Below are positions 8,819 to 18,293 of a DNA stretch of 64,000 nucleotides, piece after piece (within the stretch, counting starts at the first letter, position 1; each line of letters opens with the position of its first letter). The translations under genes were made by a program, and so were the position numbers. The notes below the pieces were generated by a model. The model was not told where the DNA came from. It saw nothing but the letters and a program-made list of their open reading frames with translations, and made no database searches. Source of the stretch: Phascolarctobacterium sp. (GTDB lineage: Bacteria; Bacillota; Negativicutes; Acidaminococcales; Acidaminococcaceae); assembly GCA_030540395.1 (NCBI GenBank), contig JAUNWI010000006.1, positions 1-64,000 on the forward strand, read 5' to 3'.

Positions 8819-9695
8819 TACGAAGGAATATTTTGTCAAAGAAACCTATAAATCCATTCGTCGTAACGGCTTCATGAGCTTTGCTTCTATTTCCACAGTG
8901 GCAGTGTCCCTCTTGGTTTTGGGCATGTTCCTGATGATTTTTTTGAACACCAACAATCTGGCTCAATACCTAGAAAGCCAGGTGCAGGTTTCCGTGTATA
9001 TGCAGGACAGCGCCACGGATAAGGAGCTGACTGCCGTCAAGGAAAAGCTAACGAAAATGCCCGGCGTAGTAAAGGTTACTCAGGTCAGCAAGCAGCAGGC
9101 GCTGGAGCGCTTTAAAAAGCGTTTGGGCGACCAGGAGCAGCTTTTGCACAGCTTGGGTAAGGAAAATCCCTTCCCCAACTCCTTTGAGGTGCAGGTGGAT
9201 AACCCCGAGCGCATCAAGGTGCTGACGCCGCAAATCGGCCAATTGCCCAAGGTGGAAACGGCGAAATTTGGTCAGGAGGTGGTGGAGCATCTCTTTCAGC
9301 TGACCAAGATTTTGCGCTTTGGTGGCATTTTGCTAGTTATCTTTTTGGCTATGGCCACCTTGTTCATCATTAGTAATACGATTCGGTTGACTGTTTTTGC
9401 CCGGCGCAAGGAAGTCATCATTATGAAATATGTGGGCGCCACCGATTGGTTCATCCGTTGGCCCTTCCTTTTAGAGGGCATGACGCTGGGCTTTTTCGGC
9501 GCGGTGTTGGCTTCAGTTTTGATCAACAGCATTTATTCAGGCCTGCTAACTCGCATTCATGCAACGCTGGCCTTTTTACCCCTGTTGCCCACCTCGCCCC
9601 TGCTGATTTATGTGGATCTCTTCTTGCTCATTGCAGGTACTGGTATTGGTGCCTTGGGCAGCTATATCTCCCTGCGTAAGTTTTTGCGGGTGTAA
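8808..9695 (+). CDS. ftsX: Cell division membrane protein FtsX
   Basis: FtsX is the membrane partner of FtsE and passes its conformational change to a periplasmic coiled-coil hydrolase or activator. 295 residues with the standard four-helix layout: an N-terminal helix (ISTVAVSLLVLGMFLMIFL), an extracytoplasmic loop of about 120 residues with the VYMQD...VSKQQALERFK segment typical of FtsX, then three C-terminal helices. ATG 8808 is preferred; AAGGAG at 8793-8798 lies nine bases upstream, while ATG 8802 would be only three bases away. It overlaps ftsE, implying coupled translation and equal dosage. The coiled-coil M23 hydrolase just downstream is its likely output. Confidence 0.95.
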   Translation: MSFSTKEYFVKETYKSIRRNGFMSFASISTVAVSLLVLGMFLMIFLNTNNLAQYLESQVQVSVYMQDSATDKELTAVKEKLTKMPGVVKVTQVSKQQALERFKKRLGDQEQLLHSLGKENPFPNSFEVQVDNPERIKVLTPQIGQLPKVETAKFGQEVVEHLFQLTKILRFGGILLVIFLAMATLFIISNTIRLTVFARRKEVIIMKYVGATDWFIRWPFLLEGMTLGFFGAVLASVLINSIYSGLLTRIHATLAFLPLLPTSPLLIYVDLFLLIAGTGIGALGSYISLRKFLRV

Positions 9696-9709
9696 GGGAG
9701 GCTAACAAG

Positions 9710-10855
9710 ATGCTGAAAGGAAAGCTTATGGCTTTAGCCTTGGCCGCAGGCCTCGCCATTTTGCCCCTGTTCGCCGCCTTTGGCTTTGCCAGTGAGGCGG
9801 ACGACAAGCGGGCGGAGCTCAATGAGGTGCAGTCCCAAATGCAAAAAATGCAGGACCGCAAGGAAAAGGCCCGCCAAAAGGCGGAGGCAGCCAGCGTAGG
9901 CTTGGAGGAAATTCAAACTAGCCTAAATGAGCTGCAATACCAGGCGCGGGAGCTGCAGGCTAAGAGCGATGCTCTGCAGGGCAAGATTGACGATAACCAA
10001 GCCAAGCTGGCCAAGAAAAAGGCCGAGGTGGAGCAGCGCAAGAAGATTTATAGCAAGCGCCTGCGTCAAATTTATATCAATGGCCAGATAAATTACTTAG
10101 ACGTTTTGTTAGGTGCCAAGGATTTTGGCGATTTTTCCTCCCGCATGTATTTGCTGCAGAAGATTATCAGCAGTGATATTGCCATGCTGGAGCAGCTGCA
10201 AAAGGACGAGGCGGAAATCAAGTCCCGTCAGGAGCAGCTTGATTCCCAAATGAAGGAAATCAAGACGACTCAGGTGGCCTTGGAGGCCAAGCGTGCCCGT
10301 GCCAAAAGGCTGAAGGAGCAGCGTTCCTATATGCTGTACAAGGCCCAAGAGGAAGAACAGCAGAGCCAAAGCGAGTATGATCGTCTTTTGGCCATCAGCG
10401 AAAATATCACGGCCATGCTGCGTAATATGGAAAGCGGCGGCGGTGGTGCCAGCTCCGGTGGCGGCGGTACTGGACGCTTCATGTGGCCCTGTCGCGGCCC
10501 TATCACCTCGTATTTTGGCTGGCGTACCCATCCTGTTTTTGGTACTACTAAGTATCACAGCGGCATGGATATTGGCGTGGATTATGGCACGCCGATTATG
10601 GCGGCGGATTCTGGCACGGTCATTTATAGTGGCTGGCTGGGCGGCTATGGCTATGCCGTCATGATTGACCACGGCAGCGGTCTGGTAACACTTTATGCTC
10701 ACAATCAAAGCTTAAATGTGTATGAGGGTCAATATGTGAATAAGGGCACCTGCATTGCCTACGCCGGTAGCACCGGTTATTCCACCGGTCCCCACTGCCA
10801 TTTTGAGGTGCGTTTACATGGCGAGGTAACGGAGCCTTTGAATTATTTACCTTAA
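9710..10855 (+). CDS. Coiled-coil M23 peptidoglycan endopeptidase (EnvC/NlpD-like)
   Basis: 381 residues. A Sec signal peptide (LMALALAAGLAILPLFAAFGFAS) is followed by a long coiled coil of about 200 residues (EADDKRAELNEVQSQMQKMQ onward), a Gly/Ser-rich linker, and a C-terminal M23 LytM domain. The zinc-binding and catalytic pattern is present: YHSGMDIG (H and D), later LYAH, and HCHFEV (HxH). All ligands are kept, so it should be an active cross-link hydrolase, unlike the degenerate EnvC that only activates amidases. FtsX is known to engage such coiled coils, and the gene lies 14 bases after ftsX. RBS AGGGAGG at 9695-9701. Confidence 0.92.
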   Translation: MLKGKLMALALAAGLAILPLFAAFGFASEADDKRAELNEVQSQMQKMQDRKEKARQKAEAASVGLEEIQTSLNELQYQARELQAKSDALQGKIDDNQAKLAKKKAEVEQRKKIYSKRLRQIYINGQINYLDVLLGAKDFGDFSSRMYLLQKIISSDIAMLEQLQKDEAEIKSRQEQLDSQMKEIKTTQVALEAKRARAKRLKEQRSYMLYKAQEEEQQSQSEYDRLLAISENITAMLRNMESGGGGASSGGGGTGRFMWPCRGPITSYFGWRTHPVFGTTKYHSGMDIGVDYGTPIMAADSGTVIYSGWLGGYGYAVMIDHGSGLVTLYAHNQSLNVYEGQYVNKGTCIAYAGSTGYSTGPHCHFEVRLHGEVTEPLNYLP

Positions 10856-10894
10856 TTATTCATGTTAGAGAAGAAGCAAGCGGAGGGGCGTTGA

Positions 10895-12046
10895 ATGTTT
10901 AGTAAAAAGGCTTGGCAGTTAGCTGCCTGCTGTGTGGCCACAGCTTTATTGACCACGGTCACCATAGTGGGTGTGGAAGGCGTACTGCTGCAAAAATTAA
11001 CAGGCAGCGCCTCGGAATCGGTGCGTTTTTTGCGCACTATGCATTTATTGAAGAATAATTATAATGGGGAAGTGGACAACCACACCCTGTTTGATGGTGC
11101 CATTAAGGGCATGGTGGAGTCCGTGGGCGACCCTTATACGGTGTATTTAAATCGCAAGGACTACAAGCAGCTCAGCGAAATGACCAATGGTACCTTTGGG
11201 GGCATCGGCATTGTTTTTGGTAAGCGCGGGGATGATTATGTGGTGATTTCCGCCTTGCCGGATAACCCCGGTGCGCTGGCAGGCATTAAAAGCGGTGATA
11301 TTATCATGTCCGTGGATGATGTGCAAAGCCGCACGCTGAATATGGAGCAGATGGCCCAAAAGATTCGTGGCCAGCAGGGCACGGAGGTGCTGCTGGAGCT
11401 GAAGGGCAAGGATGGCAGCCTGCGCAAGGTGCGGGTAATTCGCAAGGAAATCAAGAATCCTTCTGTAGGCGGACAGTTTGTGCCCGATACTAAGATTGGT
11501 TATATTCGCATTGCCGTATTCAACGAAAGCACGGTGGAGGACTTTACCAAGGAGTACAAAAAGCTGGAGGAAAAGGGCATGGAGTCCCTGATTCTGGATT
11601 TGCGTGGTAATCCCGGCGGCATCTTGGATGCCGGCGTGGGTGTGGCCCGAATGCTGGTGCCCAAGGGACCCATTGTTTCCGTCATCGACAAGAATGGTAA
11701 TAAATATGAAGAAACCTCTAGCTTGGAAAAGGTAAAATACCCCTTGGCCGTATTAGTGGACCATGGCAGTGCCAGCGCGGCAGAGATTGTGGCAGGCGCT
11801 ATTAAGGATACCAAGGCGGGCAAGCTTTTTGGCGTTAAAACCTTTGGCAAGGGCAGTGTGCAGTCCGTTTATCGCCTTGATAACAGCACTGCGGTGAAGA
11901 TCACCATCGCCAATTATTACACTCCTTCCGGCGTTTCCATTCATAATGTGGGCATTGAGCCGGACCAGGTGGTGGAGCTACCTGATACGGCAAGGAAGGA
12001 TGTGCAGCTACAGGCTGCTGTAGAATATCTTAAGCAAATCAAATGA
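10895..12046 (+). CDS. S41 family carboxyl-terminal processing protease (CtpA-type)
   Basis: 383 residues. A signal anchor at the N-terminus (WQLAACCVATALLTTVTIV) leads to a PDZ domain (GGIGIVFGKRG through GIKSGDIIMSVDD) and an S41 protease core. The catalytic Ser is in DHGSASAAEIVAGA and the general-base Lys in KTFGKGSVQ, the Ser-Lys dyad of this family. Such proteases trim or degrade extracytoplasmic proteins, often the lytic enzymes made next door, so regulation of the M23 hydrolase is a reasonable inference. RBS GGAGGGG at 10882-10888. Last gene of the prfB-led run. Confidence 0.93.
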   Translation: MFSKKAWQLAACCVATALLTTVTIVGVEGVLLQKLTGSASESVRFLRTMHLLKNNYNGEVDNHTLFDGAIKGMVESVGDPYTVYLNRKDYKQLSEMTNGTFGGIGIVFGKRGDDYVVISALPDNPGALAGIKSGDIIMSVDDVQSRTLNMEQMAQKIRGQQGTEVLLELKGKDGSLRKVRVIRKEIKNPSVGGQFVPDTKIGYIRIAVFNESTVEDFTKEYKKLEEKGMESLILDLRGNPGGILDAGVGVARMLVPKGPIVSVIDKNGNKYEETSSLEKVKYPLAVLVDHGSASAAEIVAGAIKDTKAGKLFGVKTFGKGSVQSVYRLDNSTAVKITIANYYTPSGVSIHNVGIEPDQVVELPDTARKDVQLQAAVEYLKQIK

Positions 12047-12054
12047 TTCTATGG

Positions 12055-12084
12055 TATAATATAAAGCGGTCCCTGGAGGACCGC
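12055..12084 (+). promoter_or_regulatory. -10 box followed by a 5' leader hairpin, upstream of ddh
   Basis: TATAAT at 12055-12060 has no clear -35 box. Immediately downstream, GCGGTCC (12066-12072) and GGACCGC (12078-12084) form a perfect 7-base stem with a 5-base loop. Transcription starting near 12066 would put this hairpin at the very 5' end of the mRNA, where such stems can protect against decay. No T-run follows, so it is not a terminator for ctpA. Confidence 0.5.
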
Positions 12085-12124
12085 ACTAAATTATAATATT
12101 ATGTAATTGAGGGGAGTAAGACAA

Positions 12125-13105
12125 ATGAGAATTGCAATTTATGGTTATGGTAATTTAGGTCGTGGTGTGGAGTCTGCTATTAGACAAAATGCTGATATGG
12201 AGCTTGTGGCAGTGTTCACCCGCCGTGACCCCGCTTCTGTAAAGGTTGCGACCGAGGGCGTTAAGGTGTATAACATCGCCGATGCTGAAGCTCACAAGGA
12301 TGAGATTGATGTGTTGGTGCTGTGCGGTGGCTCTGCTACGGATTTGCCCGAGCAGACTCCGGCTATGGCTAAGCTTTTCAATGTTATCGACAGCTTTGAT
12401 ACCCATGCTCGCATTCCGGAGCATTTTGCCAATGTTGATAAGGTGGCTAAGGAAAATGGCCACATTGCGCTGATTTCCTGCGGCTGGGACCCGGGTATGT
12501 TTTCTTTAAATCGCCTGTATGCCAATGCAGTGCTGCCCCAGGGCAAGGATTACACCTTCTGGGGTAAGGGCGTCAGCCAAGGTCATTCCGATGCGATTCG
12601 TCGGGTGAAGGGCGTAAAAAATGGCAAGCAATATACCTGCCCTGTAGAAGCAGCCTTGGAGGCTGTACGCAGTGGCGCCAATCCGGAGCTGAGCACTCGC
12701 CAAATGCACACCCGCGTATGCTATATTGTGCCTGAGGAAGGTGCAGATTTGGCAGCCATTGAAAAGGAAATCAAAGAAATGCCCAACTATTTTGCTGATT
12801 ATGATACTACTGTACATTTTATCAGCGAGGAAGAGTTTGCTAAGAACCACGCAGGCATTCCCCACGGTGGCTTTGTAATGCGCAGTGGTGTGACCGGCTT
12901 TAATGGCGAGAACAAGCATATTATTGAATATAACCTGAAGCTGGATTCCAATCCGGAGTTTACTTCCTCTGTGCTGTGCGCCTTTGCTCGTGCCATCAAT
13001 CGTCTGCATCAGGAGGGCGTAAGCGGCTGCAAGACTGTGTTTGATATTGCGCCGGCTTATTTGTCTCCGCTTTCTGGGGAGGAGCTGCGCGCACATATGC
13101 TGTAA
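12125..13105 (+). CDS. ddh: meso-Diaminopimelate D-dehydrogenase
   Basis: Ddh makes meso-diaminopimelate in one step from tetrahydrodipicolinate, ammonia and NADPH. That supplies both lysine and the peptidoglycan cross-linking residue. 326 residues, the normal length. The N-terminal Rossmann motif is IAIYGYGNLGRG; other landmarks are VLCGGSATDLPEQ, the SFDTHARIPEH substrate segment, and SCGWDPGMFSLNR. ATG 12125 is chosen because GAGGGGAG at 12109-12116 is eight bases upstream; the in-frame upstream start lacks a site. Its use of free ammonia fits an ammonia-rich anaerobic niche and the nearby gltBD. Confidence 0.94.
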   Translation: MRIAIYGYGNLGRGVESAIRQNADMELVAVFTRRDPASVKVATEGVKVYNIADAEAHKDEIDVLVLCGGSATDLPEQTPAMAKLFNVIDSFDTHARIPEHFANVDKVAKENGHIALISCGWDPGMFSLNRLYANAVLPQGKDYTFWGKGVSQGHSDAIRRVKGVKNGKQYTCPVEAALEAVRSGANPELSTRQMHTRVCYIVPEEGADLAAIEKEIKEMPNYFADYDTTVHFISEEEFAKNHAGIPHGGFVMRSGVTGFNGENKHIIEYNLKLDSNPEFTSSVLCAFARAINRLHQEGVSGCKTVFDIAPAYLSPLSGEELRAHML

Positions 13106-13161
13106 GCGCACTTTGCTCTAGCAGAAGGATCTAGCTAATCATCTTAAAATGAGGTGAAATT

Positions 13162-13512
13162 ATGTTATTCGTTTGCTATGATAAATGCGGTACCTGCAAA
13201 AAGGCCGAGAAGTATTTGCTGGACAAGGGCTATACCTTGGAAAAGCGCGATATTAAAGGCGACAAGCCTTCTTTAGAGGAGCTCACTGCCTGGTATAAGG
13301 CTAGCGGCTTGCCCTTAAAGCGCTTTTATAACACCAGCGGCAAGCTGTATAAGGAACTGAATTTGAAGGACAAAATTCCCACCATGACGGAGGAGGAGCA
13401 GCTGGCGCTGCTGGCTTCCGACGGTATGCTCGTGAAGCGCCCCATCTTGGTCAATGGCGAGGACGTGCTCATCGGCTTTAAGCTGGCTGAGTATGAGGCC
13501 AAGGGATTGTAA
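13162..13512 (+). CDS. ArsC/Spx-family thioredoxin-fold protein (YffB-like)
   Basis: 116 residues, a complete small member of the arsenate reductase (ArsC)/Spx fold family. The N-terminus LFVCYDKCGTCKKAEKYL carries a CxxC pair at residues 8 and 11 on the thioredoxin-like turn. The tail has the RPILVNGEDVLIGF segment shared by ArsC-like proteins. It could reduce a disulfide, or act as an Spx-like RNA polymerase partner, but the sequence does not decide between these. RBS GAGGTGA just upstream. It is likely transcribed with ddh, 56 bases away, and ends at a strong terminator. Confidence 0.85.
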   Translation: MLFVCYDKCGTCKKAEKYLLDKGYTLEKRDIKGDKPSLEELTAWYKASGLPLKRFYNTSGKLYKELNLKDKIPTMTEEEQLALLASDGMLVKRPILVNGEDVLIGFKLAEYEAKGL

Positions 13513-13525
13513 AAAGGAAGCAAAA

Positions 13526-13551
13526 AACTCCCCAGCGATAGCTGGGGAGTT
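13526..13551 (+). terminator. Terminator after the ddh-arsC-like pair
   Basis: AACTCCCCAGC and GCTGGGGAGTT form a perfect 11-base stem with a 4-base loop, preceded by an A-run and followed by a weak T-rich stretch. Confidence 0.85.
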
Positions 13552-13614
13552 TGCTGTTTGTACACTTTTTACAGAGCAGGAGCGATAAATAAACATACAA
13601 GGATAAAAGAAAAA

Positions 13615-13659
13615 TATACATGTATACAATTTGCAATTGGTTTAGGGCTGCTTTATAAT
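13615..13659 (+). promoter_or_regulatory. gltB promoter with a 12-base palindrome
   Basis: TTGCAA (13631-13636) and TATAAT (13654-13659) are 17 bases apart. Directly upstream of the -35 box is the perfect palindrome TATACATGTATA (13615-13626), placed where an activator or repressor dimer would bind. The cognate regulator is not in this window as far as I can tell. Confidence 0.7.
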
Positions 13660-13712
13660 TAAAATTACAGTTCTAGTATTTTTTTGAGTTTTACTGTGAG
13701 AGGGGAATGCTT

Positions 13713-16700
13713 ATGAATACATCACTACCTGCCAAGCAGGGCTTATACGACCCTTGGTTTGAGCATGATGCCTGTGGTGTTGGCGTGGTCGCCAATATCA
13801 ATGGCAAAAAGTCTAATAAAATCTTAAAGCAAGCACTCGTCGTGTTGCATAATATGGACCACCGCGGTGGTCAAGGTGCAGATGCTAACTCCGGTGACGG
13901 CGCCGGCGTACTGCTGCAAATTCCGCACAACTTCTTCGTCAAAGAATGTGCAAAATTAGACATCGACTTACCCGAGCCCGGCAAATACGCCGTGGGCTTC
14001 ATCTTCCTGCCACCGGATATCGTAGAAAGAGAAAACGTAGAGCGCCACTTTGAGCGCATCGTGGAGGCCAATGGCCAAAGCGTGCTGGGCTGGCGTACTG
14101 TGCCCGTGCATCCCGAGGTTTTGGGCGAAAAATCCCGCCAAAGCATGCCTTATATGGCACAGGTATTTATCAAACCATCTGAAAATATCCTGGACCGCCT
14201 GGACATCGACGACAACGCCTTTGAGCGCAAGCTCTACAGCATTCGCCGTCAAGCCGAAAACTACATCCGCTATGGCAAGCTCCGGGGCGGCAAATACTTC
14301 TATGTTTCCAGCCTGTCCTCCCGCACTATCGTCTACAAGGGCATGCTCACCACCGAGCAGCTGCGCACCTTCTATGTGGACATGGAGGATAGCTCCGTAG
14401 AAACGGCACTGGCACTGGTTCACAGCCGTTTCAGCACCAACACCTTCCCCAGCTGGGAGCGTGCCCATCCCTATCGTTATTTGATGCATAATGGCGAAAT
14501 CAACACCCTGCGTGGCAACATCAACTGGATGCGTGCCCGCCAAACTATGTGCGGCAACAGCCTGTGGGGTAACGATATCAGCAAAATTATGCCTATTATA
14601 GATGAAACCGGCTCCGACTCCGGCATGTTTGATAACTGCTTAGAATTCCTCGTCATGAGCGGTCGCAGCCTGCCCCATGCTGTCATGATGATGATTCCTG
14701 AGCCCTGGGGCAAAAATCCCCATTTGGACCCGGATTTGAAGGCCTTTTTTGAATACCACAACTCCCTCATCGAAGCCTGGGACGGTCCCGCCGCCATGGC
14801 CTTTACCGATGGTCGCACCATCTGCGCCGCTCTGGACCGCAATGGCCTGCGCCCCTCCCGTTACTATATTACGGAAGACAACACCATCGTGCTGGCCTCC
14901 GAGGTGGGCGTAGTGGACATTGATCCCTCCACCATCGTGAAAAAGGACCGCCTGCGCCCTGGTCGTATGCTGGTCATCGATACGGAGCAGGGCCGCATCA
15001 TCGGCAACGACGAAATCAAGCACCAAATCGCTACCGAGCATCCCTATCGCGAATGGCTCAAGGAGCATTCCATTAAGCTGAAAAATATTCCGCTCAACAG
15101 CGAACTGCCCGTGCCAGACACCCAAACACTGCTGCAGCGTCAACGTGCCTTTGGCTATACTCTGGAGGATTTGACCAAGTTCCTGCGCCCAATGGCCACC
15201 AAGGGCATTGATCCTTTGGGAGCAATGGGCAATGACGCACCCTTGGCCGTGCTCAGCGAAAAGCCTCAGCTACTTTATAACTATTTCAAGCAGCTCTTTG
15301 CTCAGGTTACCAATCCGCCTATCGATGCTATCCGCGAGGAGGTCTTTACCGATACCACCAGCGGCATCGGCCCTGAACTGAACCTGATTGACCCGCAGCC
15401 GGAAAGCTGCCACCAAATCAGCGCCGAATCTCCGGTTTTGAGTAATATCGAGCTAGCTAAATTAAAGCACATCCCCAACTTTGAAGCCTGCACCATTCCC
15501 ATGCTTTACAACGTGGCTGAAGGTGGCGCTGGATTGAAAAAGGCACTGGACGAAATCTTTGAGCTGGCCGATAAATACATCGAAGAGGGCAAGGTGATCC
15601 TCATCCTGTCCGACCGTGGTATTTCCAAGGACAAGGCTGCCATTCCGGCGCTCTTGGCCGGCGCAGGCCTGCACCACCATTTGATTAAGAAGGGCACCCG
15701 TCTGCGTGCTTCCATTATTATCGAATCCGCCGAGCCTCGTGAGGTGCATCATATGGCACTGCTCTTAGGCTATGGCGTCAGCGGTATCAACCCCTATTTG
15801 GCCTTTGAAACTTTGGAAAATATGTGCAGCACCGGCATGCTGGACATCAGCTTTGAAAAGGCTACGGAAAATTATATTAGCGCTTGCACCCATGGCATCG
15901 CTAAGATTCTCTCCAAGATGGGTATTTCCACCGTGCAATCCTACCGCGGTGCCCAAATCTTTGAAGCCATTGGCATCAGCAGCGCCGTTATTGATGAATA
16001 CTTCACCGGCACTCCGTCCCGCTTAGAGGGCATTGGTCTGGACGAAATCGCCAAAGAAGTGTCCATGCGCCACGAGCCCGCCTTTGTGGAGGGGGATATC
16101 GATCTCTTTAGCTATGATTCCGGCTCCCATTACCAATACCGTGATCAGGGCGAAAAGCATATGATTAATCCGGAAACCATCGTGAAGCTGCAGCAGGCCT
16201 GCCGCACTGGTGATTACAAGCTGTTTAAGGAATTTTCCGAGCAGCTCAGCGGTAGTGAATTTGCCAACCAAAACCTGCGCAGTATGCTCACCTTCACGCC
16301 CCAGCGTCTGCCCATTGATATTGATGATGTGGAAAGCGTGGACAGCATTTGCCATCGCTTCAAGACCGGCGCCATGAGCTATGGCTCCTTGAGCCAGGAG
16401 GCTCATGAATGCCTGGCCATCGCCATGAACCGCATTGGCGGTCGCTCCAACACTGGCGAGGGTGGCGAGCACCCGAGCCGCTTTGCACCCATGCCCAATG
16501 GTGATAGCAAGCGCAGCTCCATTAAGCAGGTTGCTTCCGGTCGCTTTGGTGTTACCAGCAACTATTTAGTCAATGCGGACGAAATCCAAATCAAAATTGC
16601 CCAGGGCGCTAAGCCCGGCGAGGGCGGCCAGTTGCCCGGCGGCAAGGTTTATCCCTGGATTGCGGAATGCCGTGGCACCACCGCCGGCATCGGCCTCATT

Positions 16701-18293
16701 TCCCCGCCGCCCCATCATGATATTTACTCCATCGAGGATTTGGCCGAGCTCATCCACGATTTGAAAAATGCCAACCCCCGTGCCCGCATTAGCGTGAAGC
16801 TGGTTAGTGAGGTGGGCGTTGGCACCATCGCCGCAGGCGTTGTCAAGGCCTGCGCTGACGTTGTCCTCATCAGCGGCTACGACGGTGGCACTGGTGCCTC
16901 TCCCCGCACCTCCATCAACCACGCCGGTCTGCCTTGGGAGCTGGGTCTCATGGAAACTCACCAAACTTTGCTCCTCAACAACCTGCGTGACCGCGTAACC
17001 TTGGAAACCGATGGCAAGCTGCTCACCGGTCGCGATGTGATTATCGCCGCCCTCCTCGGTGCCGAGGAGTACGGCTTTGCCACTGCGCCCCTGATTGCCA
17101 TTGGCTGCGTCATGATGCGCGTGTGCAATTTAAACACCTGCCCCATGGGCATTGCTACTCAGGACCCGGCACTGCGCAAAAACTTCCGCGGCAAGCCGGA
17201 ATACATCGTCAACTACATGCGCTTTATCGCGCAAGAGGTGCGTGAATATATGGCCATGCTAGGCTTCCGCTCCATCGACGAGATGGTGGGGCGCACCGAG
17301 GTGCTCATTCCAAAGCCGGAAAAGGCCCGCAACTGGAAGAATAAGAATCTGGATTTGTCCCCGCTGCTCTATAAGCCCGAGGTGGAGCCCGGCGCTAGCC
17401 AGGTATGCACTAAAAAGCAGAATCACCAGCTGGAAAAATCCCTCGATATGCGTGAGCTGTTAGATATTTGCCACAGCAATCTGGACAACAAAAAGTCTGT
17501 GCGCATCACCCTGCCCATTAAGAATACGGACCGCGTCGTGGGCACCATTTTGGGCAGCGAAATCACCCGTCGTTATGGCTTAGAGGGTCTGCCTGCGGAT
17601 ACCATTAATCTGCACTTTAAGGGCAGCGCTGGTCAAAGCTTTGGCGCTTTCCTGCCCAAAGGCGTAACACTGGAGCTGGAGGGCGACGCCAACGACCATG
17701 TGGGCAAGGGCCTGTCCGGCGGCAAGATCATCATCTATCCTGATGGGGACTCCCGCTTCAATGCTCACGAAAACGTTATCATCGGCAACGTTGCCTTCTA
17801 CGGCGGTACTAGCGGTGAGGCCTATATCCGTGGCATCGCCGGTGAACGCTTCTGCATCCGCAACAGTGGTGTCAACGCCGTTATCGAGGGCGTGGGCGAC
17901 CATGGCTGCGAATACATGACCGGTGGTACTGTGGTCATTTTGGGCAAAACCGGCCGTAACTTTGCTGCCGGTATGAGCGGCGGTGTAGCCTATGTACTGG
18001 ATTTGGAGGGCGACTTTGCCTCCTATTGCAATAAAGAAATCGTTTTGCTGGAGCCCCTGGAGGCCATTAACGACAGCCTCACCGTGAAGAAGATGATTTT
18101 AAATCATGCGGAATACACGGGCAGCAAGCTGGCCTTGGACATTTTGGACAACTGGAGCAAATACCAAAGCAAGTTTGTGAAGGTTATTCCCAAGGATTAC
18201 AAAAAGGTTATGGAAAAGCTCAACGATTATCTGCAGCAGGGTATGGATATGGATACTGCTACCCTGAAAGTTTTTGAGGAGGTGAAGGCATAA
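13713..18293 (+). CDS. gltB: Glutamate synthase (GOGAT) large subunit
   Basis: GltB takes the amide of glutamine through an internal tunnel and adds it to 2-oxoglutarate, giving two glutamates. 1526 residues, usual for the bacterial large chain. In order: a class II glutamine amidotransferase domain whose catalytic Cys is in HDACGVGVV near residue 20 (the preceding residues are normally removed); a central domain; an FMN/2-oxoglutarate synthase barrel with [15 protein letters not shown]; a 3Fe-4S site in [15 protein letters not shown]; and the C-terminal GXGXG beta-helix ([13 protein letters not shown]). ATG 13713 is chosen because AGGGGA at 13701-13706 abuts the ATG at 13707. It overlaps gltD by one base. 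Confidence 0.97.
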   Translation: MNTSLPAKQGLYDPWFEHDACGVGVVANINGKKSNKILKQALVVLHNMDHRGGQGADANSGDGAGVLLQIPHNFFVKECAKLDIDLPEPGKYAVGFIFLPPDIVERENVERHFERIVEANGQSVLGWRTVPVHPEVLGEKSRQSMPYMAQVFIKPSENILDRLDIDDNAFERKLYSIRRQAENYIRYGKLRGGKYFYVSSLSSRTIVYKGMLTTEQLRTFYVDMEDSSVETALALVHSRFSTNTFPSWERAHPYRYLMHNGEINTLRGNINWMRARQTMCGNSLWGNDISKIMPIIDETGSDSGMFDNCLEFLVMSGRSLPHAVMMMIPEPWGKNPHLDPDLKAFFEYHNSLIEAWDGPAAMAFTDGRTICAALDRNGLRPSRYYITEDNTIVLASEVGVVDIDPSTIVKKDRLRPGRMLVIDTEQGRIIGNDEIKHQIATEHPYREWLKEHSIKLKNIPLNSELPVPDTQTLLQRQRAFGYTLEDLTKFLRPMATKGIDPLGAMGNDAPLAVLSEKPQLLYNYFKQLFAQVTNPPIDAIREEVFTDTTSGIGPELNLIDPQPESCHQISAESPVLSNIELAKLKHIPNFEACTIPMLYNVAEGGAGLKKALDEIFELADKYIEEGKVILILSDRGISKDKAAIPALLAGAGLHHHLIKKGTRLRASIIIESAEPREVHHMALLLGYGVSGINPYLAFETLENMCSTGMLDISFEKATENYISACTHGIAKILSKMGISTVQSYRGAQIFEAIGISSAVIDEYFTGTPSRLEGIGLDEIAKEVSMRHEPAFVEGDIDLFSYDSGSHYQYRDQGEKHMINPETIVKLQQACRTGDYKLFKEFSEQLSGSEFANQNLRSMLTFTPQRLPIDIDDVESVDSICHRFKTGAMSYGSLSQEAHECLAIAMNRIGGRSNTGEGGEHPSRFAPMPNGDSKRSSIKQVASGRFGVTSNYLVNADEIQIKIAQGAKPGEGGQLPGGKVYPWIAECRGTTAGIGLISPPPHHDIYSIEDLAELIHDLKNANPRARISVKLVSEVGVGTIAAGVVKACADVVLISGYDGGTGASPRTSINHAGLPWELGLMETHQTLLLNNLRDRVTLETDGKLLTGRDVIIAALLGAEEYGFATAPLIAIGCVMMRVCNLNTCPMGIATQDPALRKNFRGKPEYIVNYMRFIAQEVREYMAMLGFRSIDEMVGRTEVLIPKPEKARNWKNKNLDLSPLLYKPEVEPGASQVCTKKQNHQLEKSLDMRELLDICHSNLDNKKSVRITLPIKNTDRVVGTILGSEITRRYGLEGLPADTINLHFKGSAGQSFGAFLPKGVTLELEGDANDHVGKGLSGGKIIIYPDGDSRFNAHENVIIGNVAFYGGTSGEAYIRGIAGERFCIRNSGVNAVIEGVGDHGCEYMTGGTVVILGKTGRNFAAGMSGGVAYVLDLEGDFASYCNKEIVLLEPLEAINDSLTVKKMILNHAEYTGSKLALDILDNWSKYQSKFVKVIPKDYKKVMEKLNDYLQQGMDMDTATLKVFEEVKA

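Noticed and set aside
12066..12084. Terminator after ctpA
   Set aside because: The hairpin has no T-run and lies just after a -10 box, so a leader hairpin of ddh fits better.
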